DNA of 64,000 bases from Acorus gramineus (taxonomy: Eukaryota > Streptophyta > Magnoliopsida > Acorales > Acoraceae), in the NCBI GenBank assembly GCA_030737835.1, contig JAUJYN010000018.1:434001-498000 (forward strand). Direction: 5' to 3'. The notes under the pieces were generated by a model that worked only from the letters and a program-made list of their open reading frames with translations, had not been told where the DNA came from and did no database searches. The translations under genes and the position numbers were made by a program. This document shows positions 1 to 11,589 of this stretch, one piece after another; within the stretch, counting starts at the first letter, position 1, and every line of letters begins with the position of its first letter.

Positions 1-2335
1 GACTACCGGGCACTATTCCAAGAGTTGATTGGAGAGTGGGAGTTCATTGAGCGAGAGAAAACTCTGAACCGGATCCCGCTTGGCCAGTTGTCAAGGCAGT
101 ATGGGCTCGGTTCCTTTACGAGACGCCAGAAGGGGGAAGCTGTAGCTAGATTTGAGAGGAGAAGGCTGATGATTGAGACAAGGGAGGCAGCCGCGTGCCC
201 ACAGAGGGCACGGAGGGAGTTGAGGGCGTTCTTCCTCTATTTCTTTGGCCGGGTCCTCTTCTCGACGGCCTCCGACAAGGTTTCCTCTCACTTCTTGTTG
301 CTGATGGGGGACTTGGCGACAATGGGCCGCTTCGCTTGGGGTGCGTCAATGCTGGCTCATCTCTTCGCAGAGCTGTCGAAGAAGGTTAAGATGGCTGGGG
401 GCAAGAATCTCGGCGGTTTCGCAGCATTTTTGCAGGTATAATTAGCGAAAATAGAAATGATTTGATCTCTGTTTATTCACTTCACCTGACTTTGGTTTTG
501 GTTTTCCTTCTACAGATTTTCGGGTACGAGCACTTCGCCATTGCTCGTCCGACCCAGCTGGTCTTCGACCGCGCCCTCCCTTGGGCTATGAGATGGGCGC
601 CTCCAGGGGCTTCTCGCTTGCGTCGCCTTGCTCAGTTCCAAGACGCATTCCGCGCTTTAAAGGAAGAAGATGTATATTTTCTGGATTTCTAGCTTGTACT
701 TGATTTTCATTTGACTAAGCTCTCTTCTCATGTTTGTCGTATATTTGTAGATGGCTTGAAGGCCCTATACTGAGAAGGCAGTCCCCGAGGAGCTGTCGCG
801 GGACGTATCTTTTTCAACGAGGTGGTCTTTCACGCGATTAGTCGGGTAGTCCGCTAGGTTGGGTATCATCTGTGGGTGCCCGTCGACCTGCCGAAGTGTC
901 CTCCGATCCCAGTAGCTGGAATTCCCAGGGACACGGACCTCCTGAGGAATTACGCTGTGTACTTGCAGGGATGGGTCGAGAGGGTCGTCCCGAGGTGGTT
1001 AGCAATGAAGAGTACATGGCTTGGTACCGCCAGGAATATGTTGACATCCTCGAGACTATGGAGGAGATCCCAGACGCTTACGTAAGAAAAAAAGCTCTCT
1101 CTCTCTTCTCCGTCTTTCTTTCTTCTACTCTATATTGAAAGATGTGTTCTCGGTGCAGGCTGAGCTGAATGACTTGGAGAAGAAGCTCAAGACTGCCAAT
1201 GAGCACCTCCAAGCGCGGGCTGGGCAGGTAGAGGGTTGCGGGTGTAGAGGCAACGCTTTCAGGACCAGGTTCGGGTCCTTGAGGCTCAGGTGGATGCTCT
1301 GTCGAGAGCAAGAGCTGATGACACTTCTTCCTCCTCTGCTCCTCCTCCGACCAGTGCCTCCGATCGAGAGCTCAAGTTGACGAACGAGCTAGGCATGGTT
1401 CGAAGCGAGCTCCTGGCTACTCGGATGGAGCTTGATCTTGCCAGGGAGAGGGTTGCCAGGGCCGAGGACGAGGTGGACTAGTTGAGGTCGGAGAGATGGT
1501 CAAGGGAGGAGGTGTTGGGCCAGCTGCGGTCCGGGATGGTGTTGGGAGAGGAGGAGTCATCAATCTTACGCCGCCAGCGAGACTCCCTCCAAGCTAGAGT
1601 GTCGGAGTTGGAGGCTTCGGCCAGCGTGCCTGGTGGTTTGATAGGAGACCTGGTTCGCTCTCTTCAAGTAGCTGGGGATAGGGATCGGGAGGCTCTCAGG
1701 GTCTCAGAGGCGAGGGCACGAGAGCTTGAAGAGAGGTTGAGGGTGGTCGAGGACCGATCCAGAAGCATGGAGAGCCGCCTTCACCAGAGGTTGGAGAGAA
1801 GAGATCAGGATATGCAGCATGTCCACCTCTGGGAGGCCACCATGAGGGGGAAGCTGGTTGGGGGAGGGTCTATGACAAAGGCGGACCTCGACCTTCTCCC
1901 TCTCTAGCCTGACCATTCGGTCTCTGCCTCCCTAGCCACCAGAGCCATCTTTAGTCGAGCTTCCCGCCCATCAGCGACTCGGAGTTGTGGGATATATGCG
2001 ATGGCAGCTTCTTCGGTTCGAGAGACTCCTGCTGCCCTAGACGTTTCGGAAGTCCAGTCTTCTCACCAGCCACCACCTCCTTGTCAGCCGAGTCAGGACA
2101 TTCCTCCTACTTAGCCTTCCGCGGATGATGATGATATCCAAAGGTATAGTTTTTGTGCCTTGGTTTTGGTGGAAGAAATGTATATATGCAAGGAATTCAT
2201 GCCTTTCTTCCTTTCTTTTGGCTTAGGTGATTGTTCCGATGGTGGATAGGTCAAGACATTGGAGTTTTGAAGCTTTTGGTGGACCTATCGCTCTCTTTTG
2301 CTTTTATAGTCTTACTTTTGTGTAATTTAGGGACA
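1..2335 (+). pseudogene. Plant mobile domain (PMD/MAIN-like) coiled-coil pseudogene, 5' truncated by window edge
   Basis: The reading frame is open from base 1, so the gene begins outside the window. Exon 1 (1-435) ends at a GTATAA donor and exon 2 (516-671) follows a TTCTACAG acceptor, joined in phase 0. Together they encode the PMD core, including FFLYFFGRVLF, GRFAWGASMLAHLF and GYEHFAIARP, motifs typical of the aminotransferase-like plant mobile domain found in MAIN/MAIL proteins and in transposon-borne copies. Exon 3 starts about 751 and continues the domain (RVVR, then GYHLWVP). After an intron (1,082-1,158) the protein becomes a long Glu/Arg/Leu coiled coil (about 1,159-1,900) with a Pro/Ser-rich tail to 2,143, then an intron and a short last exon from 2,227. 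The copy is dead: in-frame stops at 757, 855, 1,479, 1,905 and 2,112, and frame changes near 800, 1,000 and 1,230. PMD identity is confident. Whether it was a host gene or transposon cargo is inference. Confidence 0.85.
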
Positions 2336-2656
2336 ATTTATGTTTGTTCATGCATGATTTATGTATTTAAACATAAGTGTTTAGTTTTGAAAGTATTTTG
2401 ATTCTAATTTTGATGATTGTGTATGTGTATGTGTGTATGTGAATGGCTTGGTTTAAGGTTTGGGGGTGGATGTATGGTTTCTTATGTGATTTTGGTTTCT
2501 GCTGCTGTTTGATTTGTATTTATACAGGTTTTATGAATGTATAGGTGTATGAAATGCGTGTATGCAGGTTTTGGGAAGAAATATTCCTAATAGGTCTCAA
2601 AGGTTTGAAGAGTTGATTGTCCATGGGACTGATAGTGCAGAGTGGGCAGCAGGTGA

Positions 2657-2800
2657 GGGGCGGCTAGTTGTTTTTAGCCGCCTAGTGAGAGGCGGCTAGT
2701 TGTGTTTAGCCACCCCAAGACTAGTAGAATTTACCTGTAGGGCGACGGCTAGTCGATTTCAGCCGTCTGATGACGGGCGGCTAGTTGAGTTTTGCCGCCC
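2657..2800. repeat. Tandem GGCGGCTA/TAGCCGCC hairpin array (GCC-box-like)
   Basis: Four short inverted repeats lie in 144 bp: a perfect 8-bp stem GGCGGCTA...TAGCCGCC (2,659-2,682), a one-mismatch version (2,691-2,713), GACGGCT...AGCCGTC (2,744-2,767) and GGGCGGC...GCCGCCC (2,775-2,800). The core AGCCGCC is the GCC-box bound by plant AP2/ERF factors. The same hairpin family recurs in the LTR-like copies between 20,650 and 24,545, so this is probably part of a retroelement. Binding is inference. Confidence 0.7.
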
Positions 2801-3949
2801 CTGGCCTGGGACAATTTTTCTGATTCCACGGTCTTGCTGCTGATGAAAGTCTTTGTGAGTGTTTGTTCAACCTTCAAAACCTGTAAAAACATTCTTTCCA
2901 TGGACCAAGTGTTAAATCTGTCCGGATTGTGCCCCTGCACTGACTTTCGAGTCCTTCTTGTTCGAATTGTCAAGGCTACAACCCATCTAAGGTAGTAAAG
3001 CAAAAGAAAAAAGATGCGAGAAGCCGCGTTCGGTATACAAAGGAAGGAGGCCTAGGTGACTCTAAGTGTGAGAATGGAAAAGAAACCTCAGGTGTGTATG
3101 AGAGTGGGGTAGTTTTCCTTCTCAAATGTGTGTGGAAGGGTATTAAATGAAAGTAATAGGGGCAATTTTCTTTTGGCATGGGAGTTAATTGTGGTATTTG
3201 AGAAATTGAATGTCTAAATGTTTGGAAAAGGAAAATACAATTTTATGCATAAGTGAGAGACATAAGGGAGCCTTTTAATTCTTCAAAGGATCTTTTATGT
3301 GGGAGGGTGATGTTTTCAATTTTCGAAAGTAAAAGATGCCATCAAGTCCTTGAAGAGGGGTTCTTGTGGTTACCTATGTCCAAACCAGGATTGTATTTGA
3401 AAGGTGTTGGCTTCAGGTGTTAATTTCTCAAGTTCATGGTTCTCAAATGCTTGATCATATTATTCTAAATATGCTGGGAAATCCATGAATGCACCAAGAT
3501 TTAAGTCAAGTAAGCTTCCTTTAGATAGGCAAGTGTTTTAAGTGAACTCATGTGAGTGTGTGCTGTTGTAAACATAGGAAAAGGTCTATCTTTGGTTGAG
3601 ATTTTACCTTTCCGAGTAGACATAGTTCAATTCCAACTCCTTAGCAAGAAATAAAAGGGTGGGGGGTGAATGGGGTAAGAGTAATATCTTTCTTTGGGGC
3701 AATATTTTAGAATTGTCCCAGTCTGGCATATGTCTTACTTTTTAGGTCCCTCTGGCTTTCTTCTTTTTACCACTTCTTTATTTGGGTGGAGAGTACAGCC
3801 CGTTGGGCGTATATACCCGTGCTTCGAGTGGAGAGTACAATCCGTTTGCTTGGATGTGTAATAGTATAGCCTTTTGTTCAGCATATACTGTGCGTAAAGG
3901 TGTTCGCACCTGCTAAAGTAGAGAGTTTAACAAGTTGTCTGGGTGTTGT
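2801..3949. other. Non-coding T-rich spacer, no gene recognised
   Basis: No frame resembles a known protein and there are many stops in all frames. A weak repeat of the phrase gagagtaca appears near 3,790, 3,830 and 3,922. It may be the 3' flank or internal remnant of the element that carried the PMD pseudogene, but no LTR end or TSD could be placed. Confidence 0.4.
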
Positions 3950-6310
3950 TTTGATTTTTGGCCTCTCTAACATACATCACCATAATTATACATCCATTGT
4001 CAAGGCTAAAATCCAACACAAATTCAATATACATCAGGAACAACTGAATTTATATATCCACACTATCATACATATGAGTCCTCTACATGCCAAAGAAATG
4101 ACCAACACCTTCTACACAGGTCTAGTGCTCCGGAAATAAAATACGAGCTTCAACCTCTAAGGCCTTAACGAGATCGACAACCACCTATAGCTAATTTGAA
4201 AGATTGGGAAAAGAGAGGGATGAGCTACCACATGCTCAGTGAATGGACACAACTATCCCAATAATATATTATGCTTCAAAAATAATGACTTTATAAAAGT
4301 GTCACTAAACAGTTATATAATACATAAATCTTATGATAAAAATGTTATTCAAAACATGCCAGGTGTAAAACTTCTCATTTAAGGAATACATGATATCATA
4401 AAACACTCTTCTCAAAACTAAATGATGAGTATGAATGCAACAGACACGCATGCCCGCTTTCCACGACACCTAGCCGCAGAGATTTCACTTTGCAAATCGG
4501 GCCATGTAAACATAGCCACATAGACTTGGGCCTATTTTAGACCGCAGCCACCTAGACTGAGCCACCTAGACGATTTAATGCATACACAATCAAAACTACT
4601 TATTCTTTCAAGTATACAGAATGCGACAATTTCCATAAATTCCATAATTTTCAATGCATACGATATATCCAAAATATCAACCCATATGATGATAACATGC
4701 TCATATGTTTCATACAAAATAGATTTCAAAATCATAAAAATAACATGATACCGAAATGTATACATATATTATGATTTTCAAATAATAGAGACATCTACTC
4801 ACCTCTAGTACACGCAATACAAACCGAACCACGTGCATGAGCGCTACACACTCGCACGTGGATAACCTAGCATAACAATTATGCAATTAATAAATAAGAA
4901 AATCATTCAATCATGACAAACAACTGACGAACAACTTACAACAACACTCGGTCCAATAATCCCAAGATCCCATACCTAATAGACCCACAATCCACAACTC
5001 ACCTCAAAGGCCTAACGAAAATCCCAACTCTGAATAAATATTAAAATATTCGTATACTCAAAATGATCCGATAATAAGTATCCATTTATTCCATAAGACC
5101 CACATAATCGATCAATCCTTGAATAAATAATTAGACAAATAATCCACTACAACTCCAATGATCCACTAAGGCTCCACTACAACTCCAATGATCCAAATAA
5201 CTCAATCCAATTCAATTAACATCCAAATAACAATAATATCCAATTAATATATCACACTAAACCAAAATATCGATTTAAGTCCAATTTGAATCACCAAGAT
5301 CAATAAAATCATCAAAACCCACAAATTTTATAGATTTAAGGGATCCATTTGGGATCCCTTAAATCTATAAAATTCGTCAAACTTGGTCACGAAGCAAAAT
5401 ATTTGAATTCTAAGAAACTACACAAAAATCTTTGAAAATTCATCATTTTCTACTCGTAACTCCGAATTGGACGATTCATGATTCGTTGGAAAGCGCTTTT
5501 CAAAATCTATATCTGTTTGTGAAATACATTTTCCCAGAAACGACTCTATCATAGTCAAAAACACGATTTAACATCCAGGAATATAATCAACCCGAAAATA
5601 ACCTTTTAATCCCAAAACCAATAAATCTAATTTGATCTTAAGAAATCCTTCGAGATCCATTGAAATCTAATCAAATAATCATCTAATTAAAATCAATCAA
5701 ACCCTAACCTTAATCCATCAACCTTCTTCCCCAAATATCCTAACCAAAAATAAATTGAAATACTAAACAACAAAAATCAATAGAGAAAGATTTCTCACCT
5801 TGTGGTACTCGACGGGTAGGGTTACGTCATTACCACCCTTCATGCCTCATGAGAAATCTGATGCAAACCCTAACCCAAAACGTACTATATAAAAGGGGTT
5901 TTTACCAAAATTACAGAACAACCCCTCAAGTATTTCAGGTTTACAACTAGGTGTTTGTCCGATTTATAAAAAAATCCCTTTTTGATTTACAGACAGGTCC
6001 CAGAAGGCAATTAAAAGATTTTCTGGATTCACAACTAGATCCCTGGGCCCAATAACTTGACACAAAATCCTAAAAACATAATTTCTCGAACTCCGAATCT
6101 CACCAAATTTCAACCAAAATATTTTGAGACTATAAAGATCTCCAGAAAAATATAAAATAAATATTTCAACATCAAGTTATAATTATAAATCAAATTGGAC
6201 CCATTTGTGCCCACCACCAAAACTGAAAAAAGAAATAACTTAATTTCAATTAAAATTTCCATTATATTTTTAAAACAATACATAATATTGAAAAATACAA
6301 AAACGTTACA
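3950..6310 (-). mobile_element. AT-rich minus-strand LTR (5' end TGTAAC...), inserted in another LTR
   Basis: The right end reads CGTTACA at 6,304-6,310, which in reverse complement is an LTR-type TGTAACG start. Immediately to the right the sequence resumes inside a different, plus-strand LTR (CCTCTCTCTCGCCC), so 6,310 is a true insertion edge, and 6,311-6,315 (tctta) would be one TSD copy. Near the other end, 4,223-4,250 contains the reverse complement of a tract (CACTGAGCATGTGGTAGCTC) also found near the 3' end of the dominant LTR family, indicating a related Ty3 lineage. The left boundary is not defined, I found no matching left TSD, and the element carries no protein. A small open frame at 3,900-4,139 is not convincing as a gene. 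Confidence 0.5.
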
Positions 6311-8243
6311 TCTTACCTCTCTCTCGCCCTCTCTCTCTGTGCGAACTGAGTAAGTAGATGTGGTTCCTACTTGACTCAGGTTCGCTTGGGAATATTGGCA
6401 CGCACCTGTTGGTGTGCGAGATCCCGCTTGTTAGGGTATACTTTGTATGCTTGTATGATTAATGACCTTGTATGCATGTTTAATTAGGCCATACCTTGTA
6501 TGCGTGTTGCATGATGTGTTGTTTATGCTTTTTAAACCATGTTTGGGAGAACCCTTATAATTAAATCACTATGTTGTCCAACATGTGGTGCATGTATTTA
6601 ACTGTGAATGAATTCTCGAGTTATATTTATGTACATGTTAGACTAATTGGGCCTATCTGTAATAAGCGTGGGTATGACCAGTTGTCGGGTTGTACCTTAT
6701 TAATTAGAGCGCAAGCAATGTAATCGCCACCATGCATCTGAGTGATGCACCCGAATGGAATTCAGGAGAAGTCATTGTCATATCGGTGTTTCCAACCGGT
6801 GGTTATGGTATTAAGCTAGGCCTGCATGTGCTAGGCGCGCGTATGAACCGCCTATTGGGTCATGCCTTGGGCTTATTTCTGTGAAAGAATAGATGTAACT
6901 CCTTGCATTCGAGTGACGCATTGGTGTGGGAGTTCAAGCGTATTTGATAGCATCGGTAGGTAATCACCGAGAGTAGTTGATCCATAGGGTTTACATTGCG
7001 AGCATGTGTGTTTATCCCCTTCGTCGGCTCCGAGTTGGTGTTGTCCAGTGTTGAAGCTATCATGTGAAGTGCCCCGACTCATAGGTACTACCGATGCATG
7101 TTGATACACCCATATGGCAGATGTACTGATCTTAGGAGGCTACCAGGTAGAGGCTACCTGGGGGAGGGCTACCGGATGACGAAGGGTGTAGAGTAGAAAG
7201 ATTATCCCAATAGTCCCTAGGGTCACCCCTCCGGGGGCTAGGGTGAGGGTGAGTTGGGGAGTCACGTAGTCACGTGACTCTTGTACCCGTCGAGTATACT
7301 CCGGGTATCTTATGCCTAACGCTTGAGGTATTGTAGTGTATCTCTACCTCGTAGCAGAGGGATTTGTTGTATTGTGTTAACCAGTAACACCAAGTGTTAT
7401 GGTTAACCGTTTGTTTCTCCTAGTAAGTCCCAAAGTTTCCCTTCAAGGGCGAGGGCGTGAGGGTGAGTTGAAGTAACGTAGTCACATGACCATTTACCTA
7501 TCGAGTATACTCCGAGTGTGTTGTTTAACGCTTGAGGTATCGTAGTGTATCTCTACCTTGTAGCGAATGGACTTGTTGTATCTAGTTATCCAGTAACACC
7601 ATGCATTATGGTTAACAGTTTGTTCTTCCTCAAGAGTCCCATGAGTTCCTTTCGGGGGCGAGGGCGAGGGCGAGGGTGAGGGCGAGGGGCAAGGGTGAGG
7701 TGTGGTAACGCCGCCGCGTGACCTTGTTACCCTTTGGGTTTCCACCCATGTTTTCCTTGAAAGGAAATTCCCTTAACATTAAATTATTGTGTTGTTGCCT
7801 GGCTTCTTGCCACTCACTGAACTTGCAGCTCACCCCTCACGTACTGTTTCTTCCACAGGGGGCGGTGTTGGGCTTGGAGCTGGAGCTTCCCTATGATGTG
7901 GTCTTGCGTCCGTTGAGCGCCCCATCCGGTGGTTGGCGAGTGCGAGACTATCAGCAGTCCTAGTGTCATATGTATTGTAACCGTGCGTGTTGCACTAGTT
8001 GTATTTTATTTGGACTAGACTTGGCTCTCACATGACAGTGATTCTGTATTCGAGTCTGTAATATTGTTTTGGTTTACAGGCTTATTGGTATTTTTATACT
8101 TCCGCATTTCAGTTGAGCTATCAGTTACCATTGTTTTGCCAGCCTTATATATTATATATTGGCGTCATTGTTGACCTCTTGTATTGATTACTGCTATTAT
8201 ATATATTGCCACGTCTCGGGGACGGCCGCTCTGGGGCGTGACA
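6311..8243 (+). mobile_element. LTR fragment M (3' half), Ty3/gypsy large-LTR superfamily
   Basis: This is the downstream part of a plus-strand LTR ending in the canonical GGGGCGTGACA at 8,243. It contains the family landmarks in order: GAACTGAGTAAGTAGATG, a GCGCAAGCGATGTAATCGCC block, the GGCTACCAGGTAGAGGC block, GGTGAG-rich tracts, CACTCACTGAACTTGCAGCTCACCCCTCG and the CACGTCTCGGGGACGGCC terminus. A 209-bp module (cytosine/GGTGAG block plus GCTTGAGGTAT...TCTCTACC) is tandemly duplicated (copies around 7,321 and 7,530), as also in the LTR at 54,231-56,217. No primer-binding site follows 8,243, so this is a solo LTR or a 3' LTR. Its 5' half was interrupted by the insertion ending at 6,310 and is not found to the left. 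Confidence 0.75.
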
Positions 8244-8948
8244 ATTGAATATGTCCTCTACCAATTGGTATCCTAGGGCGACCATCCTTTCCTCTAGGAG
8301 GTAAAGGATCTATCTGGTCTGATTTCCCTGATTGACTTCCTCCTCCACTATGTCATCTTGGGTGTAGTTTTCCATGGTGTGGATGTGGAATAGTTTGGGG
8401 GTGTGAATGAGTGCAAGTTTAAAGCAGTAAATAAAGCAGTAAGGAGTGTGATTGAAAGCAATAAAGGGTGCGCAGCTGTGTGCTACTTAAAGCAGTAATG
8501 GGTGTGATTAAAGTAGTAAAGGGTGCGCAGCTATGTGCGACTTAAAGTAGTGAAGAGTGTGATGAAAGCAATAAATGGTGCGCAGCTGTGTGCGACTTAA
8601 AGCAGTAAGGAGTGTGATGAAAGCAATAAAGGGCGATGTGATGCAAAGTAGAGGAGAGTCTGATTTTGGGGGGTGGAAAATTTTGGTTTTCCAAAAGAGG
8701 GTTGTGGAACTTTTGTCACGGTAGGAGGCAAAAAAGGGATTACCTTTTTTCATTTTTCACGAGGGATGTCCCACCAAGATCGCCAGGTTGTTGGTAGTGA
8801 TTGACGGTGGCCGGTGCTTTTGGGGGCCTCCGAATTGGGGCGTGTGTGGCGGTGTTCCAAGGATTCGGGTCCTAAGGCGCCTTGCGGGCTTGGTCAAATC
8901 ATCTCTCTGAAGGGGGAGGGGGCGTGGTTAGTTTGGTTCCTAGCTGAG
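8244..8948. other. Spacer between LTR fragments
   Basis: No protein is recognised here. The segment holds a 55-bp tandem repeat (listed separately) and then a tract GGATGTCCCACCAAGATCGCC that looks like the untranslated region of an LTR element, but no PBS or LTR end can be placed. Confidence 0.4.
8415..8640. repeat. 55-bp tandem repeat, about four copies
   Basis: The anchor GTGCGCAGCT starts at 8,468, 8,523 and 8,578, exactly 55 bp apart, with a partial copy before the first. Units alternate AAAGCAGTAA and AAAGCAATAA motifs. Divergence between units is moderate. Confidence 0.8.
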
Positions 8949-11589
8949 TGATGTGCCTATGTCATTTGGAGCCTTATGTTTTTTTATCATAGCAGCTAAA
9001 ATTTTGGTTTTTAGCTACCTGCGGGAGTTGGAGTGCTCTGATTGAAATTCTAACTGCATATTATGAGTGCTGGTACTATTTTGTCATACCCATAAAATTT
9101 TCATCGAATTCCGATAACTTTTTGAAAAATATGCAATTCCGAATTACATCCAGGTTTGGTCGTATCTGCATTTCGGTGGGTGAGATATTTCGAGTGATGT
9201 GGTGTTTTGCTTCGCGCTTTCCAATAAAGGTGGAAAAAGTGGGTGTGAGAGGGTGAGCCTAACTCTAACCTTACCACCCCCTTTGCCCCCACTAAGATGA
9301 CCCCTAAACACTATTTGGGAGTGTAAAAACCCCCTCTCTCTCCCTCTCTTTCTCCATCCGAAAATGCCTCTCATTCTCTCTTTTTGCTCTCCCTCAGAAA
9401 ATGTGTGTTTGGTGGAGAAGAAGAAGAAGGAGAAGGAGAACATGAAGGAGAAGTTGGAGGAGCAAGAAGAGGAAGTGATCCAGGTTAGTGTGTGCATGTG
9501 TTGATGTTGTCATCCCCTTCTCCTCCTCCCCCAGCCTCTAAGGTTTCCCCTAATTTTTCCCCTCCCCTTTGGTCCAGCCATGAAGAAGAGAAGCAAAGGA
9601 GGTGGTGGTAGTGGTGGTGGTGGTCGAGGTGGTCGTGGGTGCGTTTGAGAGTCCCCGCACCTCCCCCTTTCCCTCCCCCTCTCTTGGTAAGCCTTTCCCT
9701 CTTCTTTTCTGGTTTTGTAGAACTCGTGGGTGTTGTTGGAAGAGTGTTGTTATGTGTAATTGCTGCTGCACATGAGGTGTTTGTGTTTATGCATGGATGG
9801 TGGTGGTTTTGTGTTGTAGTAAGGCAGATTTCTGCCTCCTTAAGATCCTTGTGGAACAAGTATTTAGAGGCATATTCTCGGGATTGTGTCCATATGAGAT
9901 ATGATCCGTCATGTGTCGAGATGCTATATATGAAATTTGGTGTCATAATAATATCTGCGTTTTAAGTTATAACCTGAATTGCATGGACTCTCCAGATTCG
10001 TGTGGGAATTGACCAGTGTCTGGCAATATTTTATTTTGAGCATGTAGAGGCTAAATCAGGTTATGATGTCTTCCTATATTATGATCCCAGCATGTCATAG
10101 AACGTGTACGATTTATTTCATAATTTGTGGATGTGTATTTGGTGCTGTGGAGATCAAATAGTAGGGTTGTTTGCTGCAGATACACCAGTTTTACACGATT
10201 GTGTCAATGAGTTATTTATGCATGATGTAGGCAATATTAAGAGTTGGTGTCTTCATGAAGTAGGCTTATATCTGTGTCAGGTAGCTTCATGTTTGATTTG
10301 AGTACCATTGGTTGTAGGGTTTAAAAGTTATGGCATTTTGTTCATGTGATTGTGTTTCCATGGGAGTGCGTCGTGTGCTACCCGTCCCACCCTGCGCACT
10401 GTCCCACGCTAGAGATCATGTTTCTGATTCATTTATTTGAGTTTTGTTTGTCACGTTGTTTATATATATTGTGTTGTCTTGCAGATCTTGTAGACCGGAT
10501 ACGCGACGATCCAAGTATCTTTGAGTGGTTCGATCCAACCCTTCGAGGAGCGCTCGATGCACATAGTCATGCATCGTGCATCCATGGGGCTTCTTTGCAC
10601 CCTAAATATGCTAGATATCTTGCATGCTAGGCTTGTGTAACTCGTATATTGTGTAGAACCCCCTTTTCTACCATGTACTTGCCTATCTGAATGATCGCGT
10701 TTGCATGCGCCCTTCTTGTATGGGCACGTATCTCTTTGTATTTACATGGATGTATAGAATATGGCATGCCTTAGGTAGTCTTGGTTGTAATACTACCCCC
10801 CCTACGTTAGTAATATCTAGCATGATTAAACCTGGGTTAATAACCAGGTGCATACTTAATATTCCCTGGTCATAAAACTTGAGGGCGTGGTATAGTTGTT
10901 GCGCCCATCTTGTTGGGCCAAAGCTATGACCAGCTTCTGAAGAGGATGAGACTTTCCCTCTCTCTCGCCCTCCCTCTTTGCGGGAACTGAGTAAGTAGAT
11001 GCGATTTCCTACTCGACTCAGGTTCGTTTGGGAATATTGGCATGCACCTGATAGTACGTGAGATCACGCTTGACCCTTCCCTTCTAAGTTGGTGATATCC
11101 AACACATTTTAGAGTATATACTTGAATGCTAGTATGCTTGTATGAGGTATGCTTGTATGCTTACATGAGGTATGCTTGTATGCTTGTATGCATATTATTT
11201 AGCCCATGCATGGTATGTATATTGTTTATCCATGTTAGGGAGTATCCCTATAATTATTTGATATGTTATCGTGCATGTAGTTCATGTACATAACTAAGAT
11301 ATAATTCTCCTGGATATATATGCGCATGTTAAAACTGATTAGGCCTATCTGAAATAGGCGTGGGTATGACCCATTGTCGGGTTGTACCTTATTAGTTAGA
11401 GCGCTAGCGATGTAATCACCCCGTGCATCCGAGCGATGCACTCGATTGGAATTCAGGAGAATTCATTATCTTATCGGTTTCGTTAAGCCGGTAGTTATGG
11501 CATTAAGCTAGGCCTACCCGTGCTAGGCGTGTGTATGAACCGCCTGTTGGGTTATGTGCCTTGGGCTTATTTCTGCGTGAGAGCAGAGG
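8949..11589 (+). mobile_element. LTR fragment N, 5' part (AT-type intron)
   Basis: The LTR begins TGATGTGCCTATGTCATTTGGAGCC, a variant of the family start TGTTATGCCTGTGTCATTTGG. It runs through the U3-like block (CGAATTCCGATAAC), a pyrimidine-rich stretch and a Gly/Arg-rich leader (GGTGGTCGTGG near 9,630). A putative intron spans 9,687 (TTG|GTAAG) to 10,484 (TTGCAG|ATCTTG). The sequence stops at 11,589 because solo LTR O is inserted there, and it resumes at 15,143. Confidence 0.8.

Noticed and set aside
9583..9645. Short frame MKKRSKGGGGSGGGGRGG
   Set aside because: It is a Gly/Arg run from GGTGGT repeats in the LTR leader. It stops after about 20 codons and is not preserved as a frame in the other LTRs.
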